Positions 44,668-54,385 of a DNA stretch of 64,000 bases are shown one piece after another (position 1 is the stretch's first letter; every line of letters starts with the position of its first letter). Made by a program: the position numbers and the translations under genes. The stretch is from Bifidobacterium anseris (GTDB taxonomy: Bacteria > Actinomycetota > Actinomycetes > Actinomycetales > Bifidobacteriaceae), in contig NZ_NMYC01000005.1 of NCBI RefSeq assembly GCF_002860345.1, positions 1 through 64,000 on the forward strand, in the 5' to 3' direction. Under the pieces are notes generated by a model that was given only the letters and a program-made list of their open reading frames with translations, made no database searches and was not told the DNA's origin.

Positions 44668-44714
44668 TTTTGCGAACGCCCCGCACGCATGTCGTGTGCG
44701 GGGCGTTCGCAAAA
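44668..44714. terminator. Bidirectional terminator between LytR_C and cca genes
   Basis: TTTTGCGAACGCCCCGCAC (44668-44686) pairs with its inverse ending at 44714. The flanking T and A tracts allow function on both strands for the two convergent genes. Confidence 0.85.
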
Positions 44715-44774
44715 TGGCGTCCTGGCGATCGTTCTGTGTCAGTTCCGCCCCGGTGATGTTCGCAAACGCGCCCG

Positions 44775-46199
44775 TCAGCGGTCGGCCGTGCGCTCGTCGT
44801 ACCAGCGATGCAGCTCGGCGACGGCCACATCGTGCTCGACCGGGCCGTGATCGAGACGATAGTCGAGCATGTGCCGGTAGGCGGCGCCGACCTCCGGCCC
44901 CGGCTCGATCCCCAGTTCGGCGATGATCTCGTTGCCGTTGAGGTCCGGGCGGATCGCCTTGAGATCCTCCTGCTCCTTGAGTTCGCGGACGCGTTCCTCC
45001 ATCTCGTCCATCGCCGTGCTGAACACGAGCTCCTTGCGGCGGTTCCGCGTCGTCACATCGGCGCGCGTGAGCCGGTTGAGCCGTTCGTAGAGCGGCCCGG
45101 CGTCCTTGACGTAGCGGCGCACGGCCGCATCCGTCCACGGCTCGTCCACATAGCCGTGGAACCGCAGATGCAGATTGACGAGTTCGCTGACGTCGTCGAC
45201 GATGTGATGGTCGAAGCGCAGCGCCTTGAGGCGTTTGCGCGTGAGCTTGGCGCCGACGGCGTCGTGATGGCGGAACGTGACCTTGCCGCCGGCTTCGAAC
45301 TTACGCGTCTTCGGCTTGCCGATGTCATGCATGAGCGCGGCAAGGCGCAGCACGAGGTCGGGTCCGGGCACCGGGCCGTCGGGACCTGTTTCGAGCGCGA
45401 CCGCGCGGTCGACGACAATCATCGTGTGTTCGAAGACGTCCTTGTGGCGATGATGTTCGTCGATTTCGAGCTGCAGCGCCGGGATTTCAGGGAAGACGAT
45501 GTCGGCGAGTCCGGAATCGACGAATGCCTCGATGCCGGCGCGCGGGCGGTCGGACAGCAGCATCTTCGTCAGTTCGTCGCGCACACGCTCGGCGGAGACG
45601 ATCTCGAGTCGCGAACCCATGTCGCAGATCGCCTCGGCGGTCCCGGCCTCGATCGTGAAACCGAGCTGCGCGACGAAACGCACGGCGCGCATCATGCGCA
45701 GCGGATCGTCGTCGAAGGATTGACGGGGGTCGACGGGCGTGCGCAACAGCTTGCGCTGCAGGTCGTTCGCGCCGCCGAAGGGGTCGACGAACTCGAGCTG
45801 CGGCACACGCAGTGCCATCGCGTTGACGGTGAAGTCGCGGCGCGACAGGTCACCCTCGAGCGAATCGCCGTAGCTGACCTCGGGTTTGCGCGAATCGGGG
45901 TCGTACACATCCGAACGGTAGGTCGTCACCTCCACCTTGACTTCGGTGCCGTCGGGACGCCGACGCAGCGCGCCGAGCGTGCCGAACTTGCGTCCCATGT
46001 CCCAGAAGCCGTCATGTCCCCACCGTTTGAGGATCGGCTCGAACTCCTCGGGCCGCGCCGACGTGCAGAAATCAAGATCATGCGAAGGCCGATGCAGCAG
46101 CAGGTCGCGCACGGGACCCCCGACGAGCGCGAGCTCGTACCCGGCATCGGCAAACATCTCTCCCAGCTCAATGGCTTCCGGCCACACTTCGAAGTCCAC
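44775..46199 (-). CDS. cca: CCA-adding tRNA nucleotidyltransferase
   Basis: 474 aa from a GTG start. It adds or repairs the 3' CCA of tRNA, which is needed here because the tRNA-Thr lacks an encoded CCA. Motifs: LVGGPVRDLLL (27-36) and HDLDFCTSARPEE with the catalytic DxD, then FTVNAMAL, the RNA-binding parts, and an HD domain (EHTMIVVDRAVAL, ALMHDIGKPKTRK). The GTG at 46199 has AAAGGG 6 nt upstream and places the fold start as usual; in-frame ATGs at 46283 and 46310 would add 28 or 37 residues. It is divergent from the NUDIX gene, as in other actinobacteria. Confidence 0.92.
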   Translation of the reverse strand: MDFEVWPEAIELGEMFADAGYELALVGGPVRDLLLHRPSHDLDFCTSARPEEFEPILKRWGHDGFWDMGRKFGTLGALRRRPDGTEVKVEVTTYRSDVYDPDSRKPEVSYGDSLEGDLSRRDFTVNAMALRVPQLEFVDPFGGANDLQRKLLRTPVDPRQSFDDDPLRMMRAVRFVAQLGFTIEAGTAEAICDMGSRLEIVSAERVRDELTKMLLSDRPRAGIEAFVDSGLADIVFPEIPALQLEIDEHHRHKDVFEHTMIVVDRAVALETGPDGPVPGPDLVLRLAALMHDIGKPKTRKFEAGGKVTFRHHDAVGAKLTRKRLKALRFDHHIVDDVSELVNLHLRFHGYVDEPWTDAAVRRYVKDAGPLYERLNRLTRADVTTRNRRKELVFSTAMDEMEERVRELKEQEDLKAIRPDLNGNEIIAELGIEPGPEVGAAYRHMLDYRLDHGPVEHDVAVAELHRWYDERTADR

Positions 46200-46326
46200 A
46201 GGTTTCCCTTTCCGGCAATCGTCATGACGCGTCGGACGCGTCCCATCGGCGTTTCCGCCGGCACTTTTCTGCCCTTCAAGCATACCCGCACCCCATCGGC
46301 GGCAAAACATGAGTAAGGTGGACTAC

Positions 46327-46992
46327 ATGACCACACCCGCAGACGTTGCACGCATGCTTGCCAACGCTGCGGCCAACCATGCCCACAGTCCGCTTGAGCC
46401 GGACGCGCTCATGTACACGTCGCAAACGCAGACGCTGCACATCACGACGGACACGGCGCCGGCGAAACCCGACCCACACACGCCGACGCCGGCGATGATG
46501 CCGCGCCGCCGCACGAGCGACCGTCCGACGACCTTCGCGTCGCTCGACGCCCAGGAACTGCCGATCGTGCGCGAATACTCGGCCGGCGGCCTCGTCTTCG
46601 ACGCGCGCGGCCGCGTCGCAATCATCGCGAGGCATTCACGCAGCGGCCACCTCGAATGGTGTTTGCCGAAAGGCCATATAGAAAAAGGCGAAACACCTCA
46701 GCAGACGGCCGTGCGCGAAGTGCATGAGGAGACCGGTATCCTCGGTGAGGTCGTTGATTCGATCGCCACGATAGACTATTGGTTTACCGGAACCAGCCAA
46801 CGCGTCCACAAGCTCGTCCACCACTTCGCGCTGCGCCAGATCGGCGGCGAACTGACGGTGGAGGGCGACCCGGACCATGAGGCCGAGGACGCCATCTGGG
46901 TGGACTTCGCCGATCTGGACGACGTGCTCAGTTACCCCAACGAGCGTAAGATAGCTTGGCTGTATGCAAGGAAACTGAACAGGCAGGGCTAA
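46327..46992 (+). CDS. NUDIX hydrolase
   Basis: 221 aa. After a 75-residue Thr/Pro-rich leader, the fold starts at SAGGLVFDARGRVAII. The Nudix box is GHIEKGETPQQTAVREVHEETGILGE in full (the Glu residues for metal binding are present). It corresponds in position to the Nudix gene next to cca and the MurJ gene in mycobacteria; the substrate is unknown. The ATG at 46327 has AGGTGG 5 nt upstream; TAAGGT would also fit a -10 for a leaderless start. It ends one nt before the next gene. Confidence 0.9.
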   Translation: MTTPADVARMLANAAANHAHSPLEPDALMYTSQTQTLHITTDTAPAKPDPHTPTPAMMPRRRTSDRPTTFASLDAQELPIVREYSAGGLVFDARGRVAIIARHSRSGHLEWCLPKGHIEKGETPQQTAVREVHEETGILGEVVDSIATIDYWFTGTSQRVHKLVHHFALRQIGGELTVEGDPDHEAEDAIWVDFADLDDVLSYPNERKIAWLYARKLNRQG

Positions 46993-46993
46993 C

Positions 46994-49306
46994 GTGAATC
47001 GACGTCACACCAATACGCACGCCCGGCGTCGTGCTTGGTGCGCGCTGCTGGTGCTGCTCATCGCGATCGCGACGGTGCTTGACGTGCACATCCCGCAAGC
47101 GGCCGCCGACGAGCGCGACGCCACGGCGAACGACGCGTCCGGCGTCGCGCTCGCCGTCGAATCGCTCACCGCCGTCATCACCGCGACCTCCGGATTCTCC
47201 GCGACGCTCACCGTCGAAAACCGCACGACGCAGCCGATGGACGCCGGCGCAATCGACATCCTGACGAATCCCGACTACAACTTCATCTCGCGCACCGATG
47301 TGCAGGAGTGGGCGGACGGCACCGCGCAGATCGACACGACGCACGAGCTTGCGCACGTCGGCGTCGCGGCGATCCCGGCCGGCGGCCGCGTGCGCGTGCA
47401 CGCCACGCTCGCCGCCGACAACGCCGCGCTCGCCGCGCTCACGACGTGGGGGCCGCGCCCGCTGCGCATCCTCTACTCCGCGCAGAGCGGCGACGCGCAG
47501 CCGACGAGCGCGACGCTCAACACCTACGTCACGCGTTCGCAGGACGGCGCGGCCGGCGTGCGCACGCCATCAATCGGCATGAGCGTCGTCATGCCGCTCA
47601 CGTCGTACGATTGGAACGCCGATGCGAAGACGCGGCAGCAGCTCATCACATCGGCTGCGCGCGATGTGCAGGCGTCCGCCGTCGCGACGCTCGGCGACGC
47701 CGAACGCAAGGCGCTGCATGATAAAGATCAGCTGAGCACGAAGTATCCGAAACTGCAGGTCGTCACCGATCCCGCCGTGCTCGCGACGCTCGGCACGCCG
47801 CATCTGACGGCGCTGATGCAGCCTGCGCGTTTCGACATCACCGCATACGCGCGCGTCGGCGATCCGCAGGCCTATGCGCGCGCCGGCGTCGACGACGATG
47901 ATTGGAGCGCCGCGAGCGCCGTCGCACGACTGCGCGACGCGCTCGGCGACACGTCCGCCGATGCGACGACGATCGCATGGCAGGGTTCCGACAGCTGGAC
48001 GAGGGATGCGCTTGACGCGGCGCGTGGGGCCGGCTATGACACGGTGATCGCGACCGGCGACTTCAACATCGCCGACGATGCGACGGCGCAGACGCTCGTC
48101 TACCGCACGCCGACCGAACATGGCGACGTCACCGTGCTCGGCACACAGCCGCTGCTCACGTCCCTCGCGAACGCGCACGCGTCGTCGCAGCACGCGCGCG
48201 CCGAACGCACCGACGCCGGTCGCATCGCGCGTTTCATCGCGCAGAGCGCGTTCTATCAGATGGAGCAGCCGTACGCGCAGCGCACGCTGCTCGTCTGCTT
48301 CGGCGAAGACGCGACGGCGCAGGAGGTGCGCATGCTGATGGATGCGCTCGGCGACGCGAGCTGGATCGATCTGACGTCGCTTGCCGACCTCGCGGCGCAG
48401 GATTCGCTCGTCTCCTCCGATCTGATGCCGCAGCTGATCGATGAGAACGTCGGGCTGTCCGGCGGTCGTGTCGACGCCGTCCGTGAGACGCTCGTGCAGC
48501 TCGGCGCGAGCCGCAATGACCTGACGCGACTCGCCTCGTCGATTCTCGGCGACGGCGACGGCGGCGCGAAGAAATCGAAGGCCGAGCCGAAATCAAACGA
48601 CACAGCGACGCCAAACGATGCCGTGACACCGAACGATGCAGCGACATCCACCGACACAGCGACATCCACCGACACAGCGAAATCGAACGACGACGCAGCG
48701 ACGGCGACGGCGCATGCGACCGTCGACGCGAGTCCCGCACCGCAGGAGACCTCCGACACGTCCCGGCTGACCGAGGCCGCCTACGCGCGCCGGCTGCTCG
48801 ATGCCCATGCCCTGCTCGCGCTGTTCGCGCTGCAGGGCGATGCGACGTCGTGCACGGCGATGCGTACGGCCGCACGCGAACTCGCCGACGCGGCCTTCGA
48901 CGCGATCACGTTGAACCCGTCGGGCAACGTCAGCGTGCTGTCGGAGACGGCGTCGATGCCGATCACGGTGAGCAACAGCCTGCCGTTCCCGATTGACGTG
49001 CGCATCTCGTCGCGCACTGACGCGATCGAGATCGTCACGGCGCGCATGACGCCGATCACGGTGCCGGCGCACGGCGAGGCGCAGGCGTCGATTTCGATTC
49101 GCGTGACGACCTCCGGCACGGCGGTCGCGCGCGAGCAGCTCGCCGACAGGGACGGCGACCTCTTCGGCGCAGTGCAGCAGACGTCGATCACCAGTTCGCT
49201 GCAGATCAGCGACAAGAGCGGTCTCGTCATCATCATCTTCGCCGTCGCGCTCGGCCTACTCGGCCTGTGGCGACAGTTCCACCGCAAGAAGGATCCCGAC
49301 GAATGA
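46994..49306 (+). CDS. DUF6049-type secreted membrane protein
   Basis: 770 aa from a GTG. A signal peptide (ALLVLLIAIATVLDVHIPQA) leads to a large extracytoplasmic part. Residues of about 526-572 are a Ser/Thr/Asp/Asn repeat linker with TDTATSTDTA. A final helix (LVIIIFAVALGLLGLWRQFH) anchors the C terminus with the KKDPDE tail inside. It occupies the place of Rv3909 of M. tuberculosis, between the Nudix gene and murJ, and its stop overlaps the murJ start (ATGA). A role with MurJ in cell-wall assembly is inferred from position only. Confidence 0.85.
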   Translation: MNRRHTNTHARRRAWCALLVLLIAIATVLDVHIPQAAADERDATANDASGVALAVESLTAVITATSGFSATLTVENRTTQPMDAGAIDILTNPDYNFISRTDVQEWADGTAQIDTTHELAHVGVAAIPAGGRVRVHATLAADNAALAALTTWGPRPLRILYSAQSGDAQPTSATLNTYVTRSQDGAAGVRTPSIGMSVVMPLTSYDWNADAKTRQQLITSAARDVQASAVATLGDAERKALHDKDQLSTKYPKLQVVTDPAVLATLGTPHLTALMQPARFDITAYARVGDPQAYARAGVDDDDWSAASAVARLRDALGDTSADATTIAWQGSDSWTRDALDAARGAGYDTVIATGDFNIADDATAQTLVYRTPTEHGDVTVLGTQPLLTSLANAHASSQHARAERTDAGRIARFIAQSAFYQMEQPYAQRTLLVCFGEDATAQEVRMLMDALGDASWIDLTSLADLAAQDSLVSSDLMPQLIDENVGLSGGRVDAVRETLVQLGASRNDLTRLASSILGDGDGGAKKSKAEPKSNDTATPNDAVTPNDAATSTDTATSTDTAKSNDDAATATAHATVDASPAPQETSDTSRLTEAAYARRLLDAHALLALFALQGDATSCTAMRTAARELADAAFDAITLNPSGNVSVLSETASMPITVSNSLPFPIDVRISSRTDAIEIVTARMTPITVPAHGEAQASISIRVTTSGTAVAREQLADRDGDLFGAVQQTSITSSLQISDKSGLVIIIFAVALGLLGLWRQFHRKKDPDE

Positions 49307-52300
49307 GTTCTTCCGTAGGCCGCAATTCGCTGATCATGGCTTCCGGCACGGCCGCGTCCCGCATCACCGGCCAGATCCGCACGATTCTGCTCGCAGCGGC
49401 GATTGGCACGACCGGTCTGGCGGCGAACGCGTATCAGGCCGGCTCGATGATCCCGCAGGTCATCTACACGCTCGTCTCCGGCGGCATCTTCAACGCGGTC
49501 CTCGTGCCGCACATCGTGCGCACGTTGCACAGCGACAACGCCGAGGAGCAGCTCAACAAGATCGTCACCTTCGCCGTCACGCTGCTGCTCGGCGTCACCG
49601 TGCTGATGGCCGCGCTCACGCCGTGGATCACGCGGTTGTACGTCAGCGGCAGCCCCGAGCTGATCAGCCTGACGTGCGCGTTCACGCTGTGGTGCACGCC
49701 GCAGATCTTCTTCTACGGCCTGTACACGGTGCTCGGCCAGATCCTCGCCGTGAAGAACAAATTCGGTGCCTACGCGTGGAGTTCGGTCGGCGCGAACCTC
49801 ATCAGCTGTCTCGGCTTCGTCCTGTTCATCGTGCTCTACGGCAACCATTCGCAGTCGTCGGCCGGCGCGTGGACGACGCCGAAAATCGCGTTGACGGCCG
49901 GCATGTGGACACTTGGCGTCACGTTCCAGGCGCTGATTCTGTTCGTGCCGCTGCTGCGCGCCGGCTTCCGCTTCCGTCTGCGCTTCGGCGTGCGCGGCAT
50001 CGGCCTGCGCACGATGGGACCGATCGCCGCGTGGAGCATGGGCATCGTCGCGATCGACCAGATCGCCAACATCATCATCACGCGCATTCTGACGGGCGCG
50101 CCGGGCGTCGCCGCACGTACGATGCATCTCAGCGAGTTCGACGTCGCCGGCAACGCGACTTATCAGAACGCGTACACGATCTACATCCTGCCGTATTCGC
50201 TCATCGCCGTCTCGGTCGCCACAGCGATCTTCCCGCAGATCTCGTCGGCAATCGCCGATCATGATATCGAACGCGCGCGCGGCGATCTGAGCGGCGCGCT
50301 GCGCACGGTCGGCGCGATCATGTTCCTGTTCACAGCCTTCTTCCTCGTCATGCCGCTCGCGATCACGCGCGCTCTGCTGCCGACCGTCTCCGTCAACCAG
50401 GCGATCCTCATCTGCGGCCCGTTGATGGGCTTGTGCGCCTGCCTGCCGTTGGCGAGCGCGTATCTGATCATCCAACGCACGTTCTACGCCTTCGAGGACG
50501 GCCGCTCCCCCTTCGTCTTCATGACGATCATGTACGCGCTGCAGCTGTCGTCGTGTCTGCTGTGCACGCGTTTCCTTCCGCCGACCGATTGGGCAACCGC
50601 CGTCGGCCTGTGCGCGTCGGCGAGTTATCTGCTGTCCTTCATCCCGCTCGTGCATATGCTGCGCAAACGGTTCGACGGCTCGCTCGACGGCCGCCGCATC
50701 GCACTCACCTATCTGAAGGCTTTCGCGGCGATGATCGTCAGCGTCGTCATCGGCTTCGCGTTGCAGGGGCCGATCTACCGGCTGCTGCATGTCAACGATC
50801 CGTCGAGCTCCGGCGTCGTCGGCTGGCTTGAGTCGGTCGGCGCGGCGATCGTGCTGTTCGTCGTCATCGTCGCTGTCTATCTGGCCGTGCTGTGGGTGCT
50901 GCGCTGCGAGGAGCTCACGCAGGGCGTCGCCGCGTTGCGCGCGCGTCTTTCGCGCCGCGCGGGCGCGGCGGGAACGCCGGCCGTCGTCGACGCCGTCGAC
51001 GGCGAGGAGCGCGCGTTCGACGCCGCCCACGGCATCGTTGATGATTCCAATGGTGCCGCCGCCGATTCCGACGCCTATGACGACGACAGCACGCGCGTCA
51101 TGCCCGAGCTCAGCCGCATCGCACCGGCGGTGCCGATCGACGAGCTCGTGCAGCTCGACCCGCCGGTGCCGGCAGGCCTCGCCGAAGCACCGATTGCGCT
51201 CGCCGCCGACCGTCCGCGCACGCCGGCGCCGACGACCACCGCGAACAGTAGAATGACGGTGCACACATCCGCACGGCCTTACGAATCAGGGGAAACCATG
51301 AAGCCTCATCTGGGAGATACCATTCTCAACCGATACACGCTCGTGTCACCGCTGCGTGAAGAGGCCGGCCTGCAGGTGTGGAAGTCGAACGACCGTGTTC
51401 TGTCGCGCGACTGCCAGCTGTTCATCGTCAACAACCGCGCCGTCCTCGCGAGCACGAATGCGCTCGCCGGCACGCTCGCCGCGTCCCGCGACCCGCGCTT
51501 CACGCAGGTCATCCAATTGCAGCACGACGGCGACATCGCCGTCATTCTCACCCGTCTCGACGGCGGAGTCTCAATCACCGAATACATGCGCGACGATGGT
51601 GCCGGCGCGCCGCCGCTCAGCTACGAGGCGATGCGCACGATCATCGGCGAGACGATGGATGCGATCCGTTTCCTGCAGCACGACCGTCTGACGCATCGCG
51701 CACTGTCGACCGACACGGTGCGCCTGACGCGCAACGGCGTGCAGCTCGCCGATACCCCGGTGAGCGCCGCGCTCGCAGACACGGCGAACACGCCCGCCTC
51801 ATATAACGACGAACGCCGTGCGATCCGTCAACTCGCCGGCGTCCTCTACGGCATGCTCACGCGCACGCCGTCGACGATGCATCCGCGATTCTCGCTCGAC
51901 CGGCTGCCCAAGGACGCGCCGATCGAGTTCCGTCTCATCGTCAAGCGCGGCCTCGAACTGAACGAGGGCGACAAGCCGACGGTGCCGCTCGTGACGATGG
52001 CCGAAATGGACGCGCTGCTCGGCGCGCGCAAGCCGCTGCATGCGCTGACGCGTCACGATCTGCGGCTGACCGGCGCCGACGGCGAATGTTCGATCGTGCG
52101 TGCGATGATCCAGCCAGCGCTGCCTGGCGACATCCTGCCGATCCCCGATTCGATGGTCTCGTCGCAGACGATGCCGTCGATGATGTTCCCGGCTCAGCAG
52201 CTCGACCCCGAATCGCTCGCCGAACTCGAAGAGGAGACCCAAGAGGCGAAGGACGACGCGGACGCGGCGAATGGCCGCTCGTTCAAGGCGGTGTGGAACA

Positions 52301-53292
52301 AGAGCAAGGCGATCATGGGCGGCACCGACGACACGGCCGCGAAGATCCCGGAGATCTCGCCGAACAACGCGACCGAGATGTTCACGGCCTTCGACCCGAA
52401 CGCCGTCCAGGAGACGCCGATGACGCCGTCGCGTCTGACGGTGCCGCTCGACGTGTCCTCGATGCGCGACGGTACCGTCGACACGTCGTCGTCGACGTCG
52501 TCGACCGGCCATCTGCCGGCGATCGACGAGAACGGCAATGTCGTGCCCGACGGTTCACAGTCGCAGCGCGAACTGCGCAAGGAGCACGAGGACATCGACG
52601 CGACCTATGTTATGGGCGCGCCGGCGCTGCCGCCGAGCTTCGCGCCGCAGGAGCGTCCGAAGTCGCAGCCGACGTCGAACGTCACCGAACCGAAGCCGAA
52701 GAAGAAGGGCAAGAAGCGCGCCGCGATCATCGTCGGCATCATCGCGATCCTCGTCGCGCTCGGCTTCGCCGTGCACAGCATCGCGACGAGCGGATCGCTG
52801 TTCGGCTTCGGCAGGCAGGACACGACGTACTGGCCGGACGCCGACCTGTCCAACGTCCCCTTCGGCGAACGCAACGGCGGCGACGTGAAAGCCCCGGAGG
52901 CAGCGAATCGGCAGAGCGAGACGCCGAAGCCGACCGAGACACCGTCGAAGGCGCCGAACAACACCGCCTATCCGGTCGCCTCGCAGCAGTTCCTCGACCG
53001 TCCGGCCGGACAGCAGGGCTACGGCTACTATCTGCATCTGCAGAACAAGGAAAACGTCGACCGGCTCGTCGTCAAGATCCAGTCCTCGGGCGGCAAGGGT
53101 GTCGTCTACGCGAACGCGACGGCCGACAACCCGACCGGCGGCGAGAAGATGGCCGAATTCACCTTCGCCGAGGGCGGCACGACCGAAGTCAAGTTCTCGA
53201 AGCCGATCGAGACGCAGGACATCATCATGTGGGTGCCGCTCGACAGCTTGCCGGGCAATCAGCTGTACATCAACTCGGTGCAGGCGTTCTAA
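49303..53292 (+). CDS. murJ: Lipid II flippase MurJ fused to a pseudokinase and extracytoplasmic domain
   Basis: 1329 aa. Residues 1-550 are a 14-helix MurJ/MviN domain (RNSLIMASGTAASRITGQIR at the start). After an Ala/Asp linker, residues 666-930 are kinase-like (LNRYTLVSPLREEAGLQVWK) but lack the catalytic residues: the HRD motif reads HRALS and DFG is replaced near LADTPVS. A helix at about 1135-1158 (AAIIVGIIAILVALGFAVHS) leads to a C-terminal outside domain. This is the layout of mycobacterial MviN, whose pseudokinase domain binds FhaA when phosphorylated. The start ATG overlaps the DUF6049 stop. An internal ATG at 51298 has its own Shine-Dalgarno sequence. Confidence 0.93.
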   Translation: MSSSVGRNSLIMASGTAASRITGQIRTILLAAAIGTTGLAANAYQAGSMIPQVIYTLVSGGIFNAVLVPHIVRTLHSDNAEEQLNKIVTFAVTLLLGVTVLMAALTPWITRLYVSGSPELISLTCAFTLWCTPQIFFYGLYTVLGQILAVKNKFGAYAWSSVGANLISCLGFVLFIVLYGNHSQSSAGAWTTPKIALTAGMWTLGVTFQALILFVPLLRAGFRFRLRFGVRGIGLRTMGPIAAWSMGIVAIDQIANIIITRILTGAPGVAARTMHLSEFDVAGNATYQNAYTIYILPYSLIAVSVATAIFPQISSAIADHDIERARGDLSGALRTVGAIMFLFTAFFLVMPLAITRALLPTVSVNQAILICGPLMGLCACLPLASAYLIIQRTFYAFEDGRSPFVFMTIMYALQLSSCLLCTRFLPPTDWATAVGLCASASYLLSFIPLVHMLRKRFDGSLDGRRIALTYLKAFAAMIVSVVIGFALQGPIYRLLHVNDPSSSGVVGWLESVGAAIVLFVVIVAVYLAVLWVLRCEELTQGVAALRARLSRRAGAAGTPAVVDAVDGEERAFDAAHGIVDDSNGAAADSDAYDDDSTRVMPELSRIAPAVPIDELVQLDPPVPAGLAEAPIALAADRPRTPAPTTTANSRMTVHTSARPYESGETMKPHLGDTILNRYTLVSPLREEAGLQVWKSNDRVLSRDCQLFIVNNRAVLASTNALAGTLAASRDPRFTQVIQLQHDGDIAVILTRLDGGVSITEYMRDDGAGAPPLSYEAMRTIIGETMDAIRFLQHDRLTHRALSTDTVRLTRNGVQLADTPVSAALADTANTPASYNDERRAIRQLAGVLYGMLTRTPSTMHPRFSLDRLPKDAPIEFRLIVKRGLELNEGDKPTVPLVTMAEMDALLGARKPLHALTRHDLRLTGADGECSIVRAMIQPALPGDILPIPDSMVSSQTMPSMMFPAQQLDPESLAELEEETQEAKDDADAANGRSFKAVWNKSKAIMGGTDDTAAKIPEISPNNATEMFTAFDPNAVQETPMTPSRLTVPLDVSSMRDGTVDTSSSTSSTGHLPAIDENGNVVPDGSQSQRELRKEHEDIDATYVMGAPALPPSFAPQERPKSQPTSNVTEPKPKKKGKKRAAIIVGIIAILVALGFAVHSIATSGSLFGFGRQDTTYWPDADLSNVPFGERNGGDVKAPEAANRQSETPKPTETPSKAPNNTAYPVASQQFLDRPAGQQGYGYYLHLQNKENVDRLVVKIQSSGGKGVVYANATADNPTGGEKMAEFTFAEGGTTEVKFSKPIETQDIIMWVPLDSLPGNQLYINSVQAF
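51249..51300 (+). promoter_or_regulatory. Internal promoter-like and ribosome-binding sequence before the pseudokinase domain
   Basis: TAGAAT (51249-51254) resembles a -10; AGGGGAA (51288-51294) precedes an in-frame ATG at 51298 by 3-4 nt, at codon 666 of the murJ fusion. This is just before the pseudokinase domain, so a separate 664-aa protein may also be made. Confidence 0.35.
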
Positions 53293-53430
53293 GGAAACCT
53301 GAGTCGCTACAACGTGGCGGGGCAAGCGGCAGCAGTCGCTTGCCCCGCCGCGTTCTTGCGTCACGGGACGAGCGCATGTGCCCACAGAGATACATCGAAA
53401 TAATCGACGGGGCGCATCTATTGTGAAGAC

Positions 53431-54381
53431 ATGAGTGAAATTCGCGATGTCATCATCATCGGTTCGGGCCCCGCAGGCTACACGGCGGCCATCTATCTGG
53501 GACGGGCGGGCCTCAAACCCCTCGTCATCGCGGGCGCCCTCACGCCGGGTGGGCAGCTCGTCAACACGACCGAAGTCGAGAACTTCCCCGGCTTCCCCGA
53601 CGGCGTGCTCGGCCCTGATCTGATGGAGGCGATGCAGCGTCAGGCGGAGCGTTTCGACGCCGAACTCGTCTACGACGACGTCGAATCGGTCGAACTTGAC
53701 GAGACGATCAAGACGGTGCACTGCAACGGCGGCGACGTCTACCGTGCGCGCGCCGTCATCGTCGCGACCGGCTCGTATTACCGCCATCTCGACGTGCCCG
53801 GCGAAGAGGAGTACGCCGGCAAGGGCGTCTCGTACTGCGCGACATGCGACGGTTTCTTCTTCCGCGGCAAGCCGATCGTCGTCGTCGGCGGCGGCGACTC
53901 GGCAATGGAGGAAGCCGGATTCCTGAGCCGTTTCGGCTCGTCGGTGACGCTGCTGCATCGGCGCGACCAGTTCCGCGCGTCGCGCATCATGATCGACCGC
54001 ACGATGGAGAATCCGGCGATCGATGTGATGACGAACACCGTCGTCACGCGCATCAACGGTGACGGCAAGGCCGTCACGTCAATCGATGTGCGCGACGTGA
54101 AGACCGGCGAGGAGCGTGAGCTCGACGCAAACGGCGTGTTCATCGCAGCCGGGCAGATCCCGCAGACGGCGTTCCTCGGCGGCGCGCTGACGCTCGACGA
54201 CCACGGCTACATCGTCGTCGACGGCGCGAGCACGCGCACGAACGTGCCCGGCGTCTTCGCGGCAGGCGACTGCGCCGACCCCGTCTATCAGCAGGCGATC
54301 AGCGCAGCCGGTACCGGCTGCCGCGCAGCGATCGACGTGCAGACCTATCTCGAATCGATCGCCGAGGAAGCCGACGCCTAA
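53431..54381 (+). CDS. trxB: Thioredoxin-disulfide reductase
   Basis: 316 aa, cytosolic FAD enzyme that reduces thioredoxin with NADPH. FAD site GSGPAGYTAAIYLGRAG near the N terminus, redox-active CATCDGFFF, NADPH loop VVGGGDSAMEEAGFL, and the C-terminal FAD segment GVFAAGDCADPVYQQAISA. TATTGT ends 6 nt before the ATG with no Shine-Dalgarno sequence. It is convergent with parB, which ends 4 nt away. No thioredoxin gene follows, unlike the trxB-trxC pair in mycobacteria. Confidence 0.95.
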   Translation: MSEIRDVIIIGSGPAGYTAAIYLGRAGLKPLVIAGALTPGGQLVNTTEVENFPGFPDGVLGPDLMEAMQRQAERFDAELVYDDVESVELDETIKTVHCNGGDVYRARAVIVATGSYYRHLDVPGEEEYAGKGVSYCATCDGFFFRGKPIVVVGGGDSAMEEAGFLSRFGSSVTLLHRRDQFRASRIMIDRTMENPAIDVMTNTVVTRINGDGKAVTSIDVRDVKTGEERELDANGVFIAAGQIPQTAFLGGALTLDDHGYIVVDGASTRTNVPGVFAAGDCADPVYQQAISAAGTGCRAAIDVQTYLESIAEEADA

Positions 54382-54385
54382 GGCG

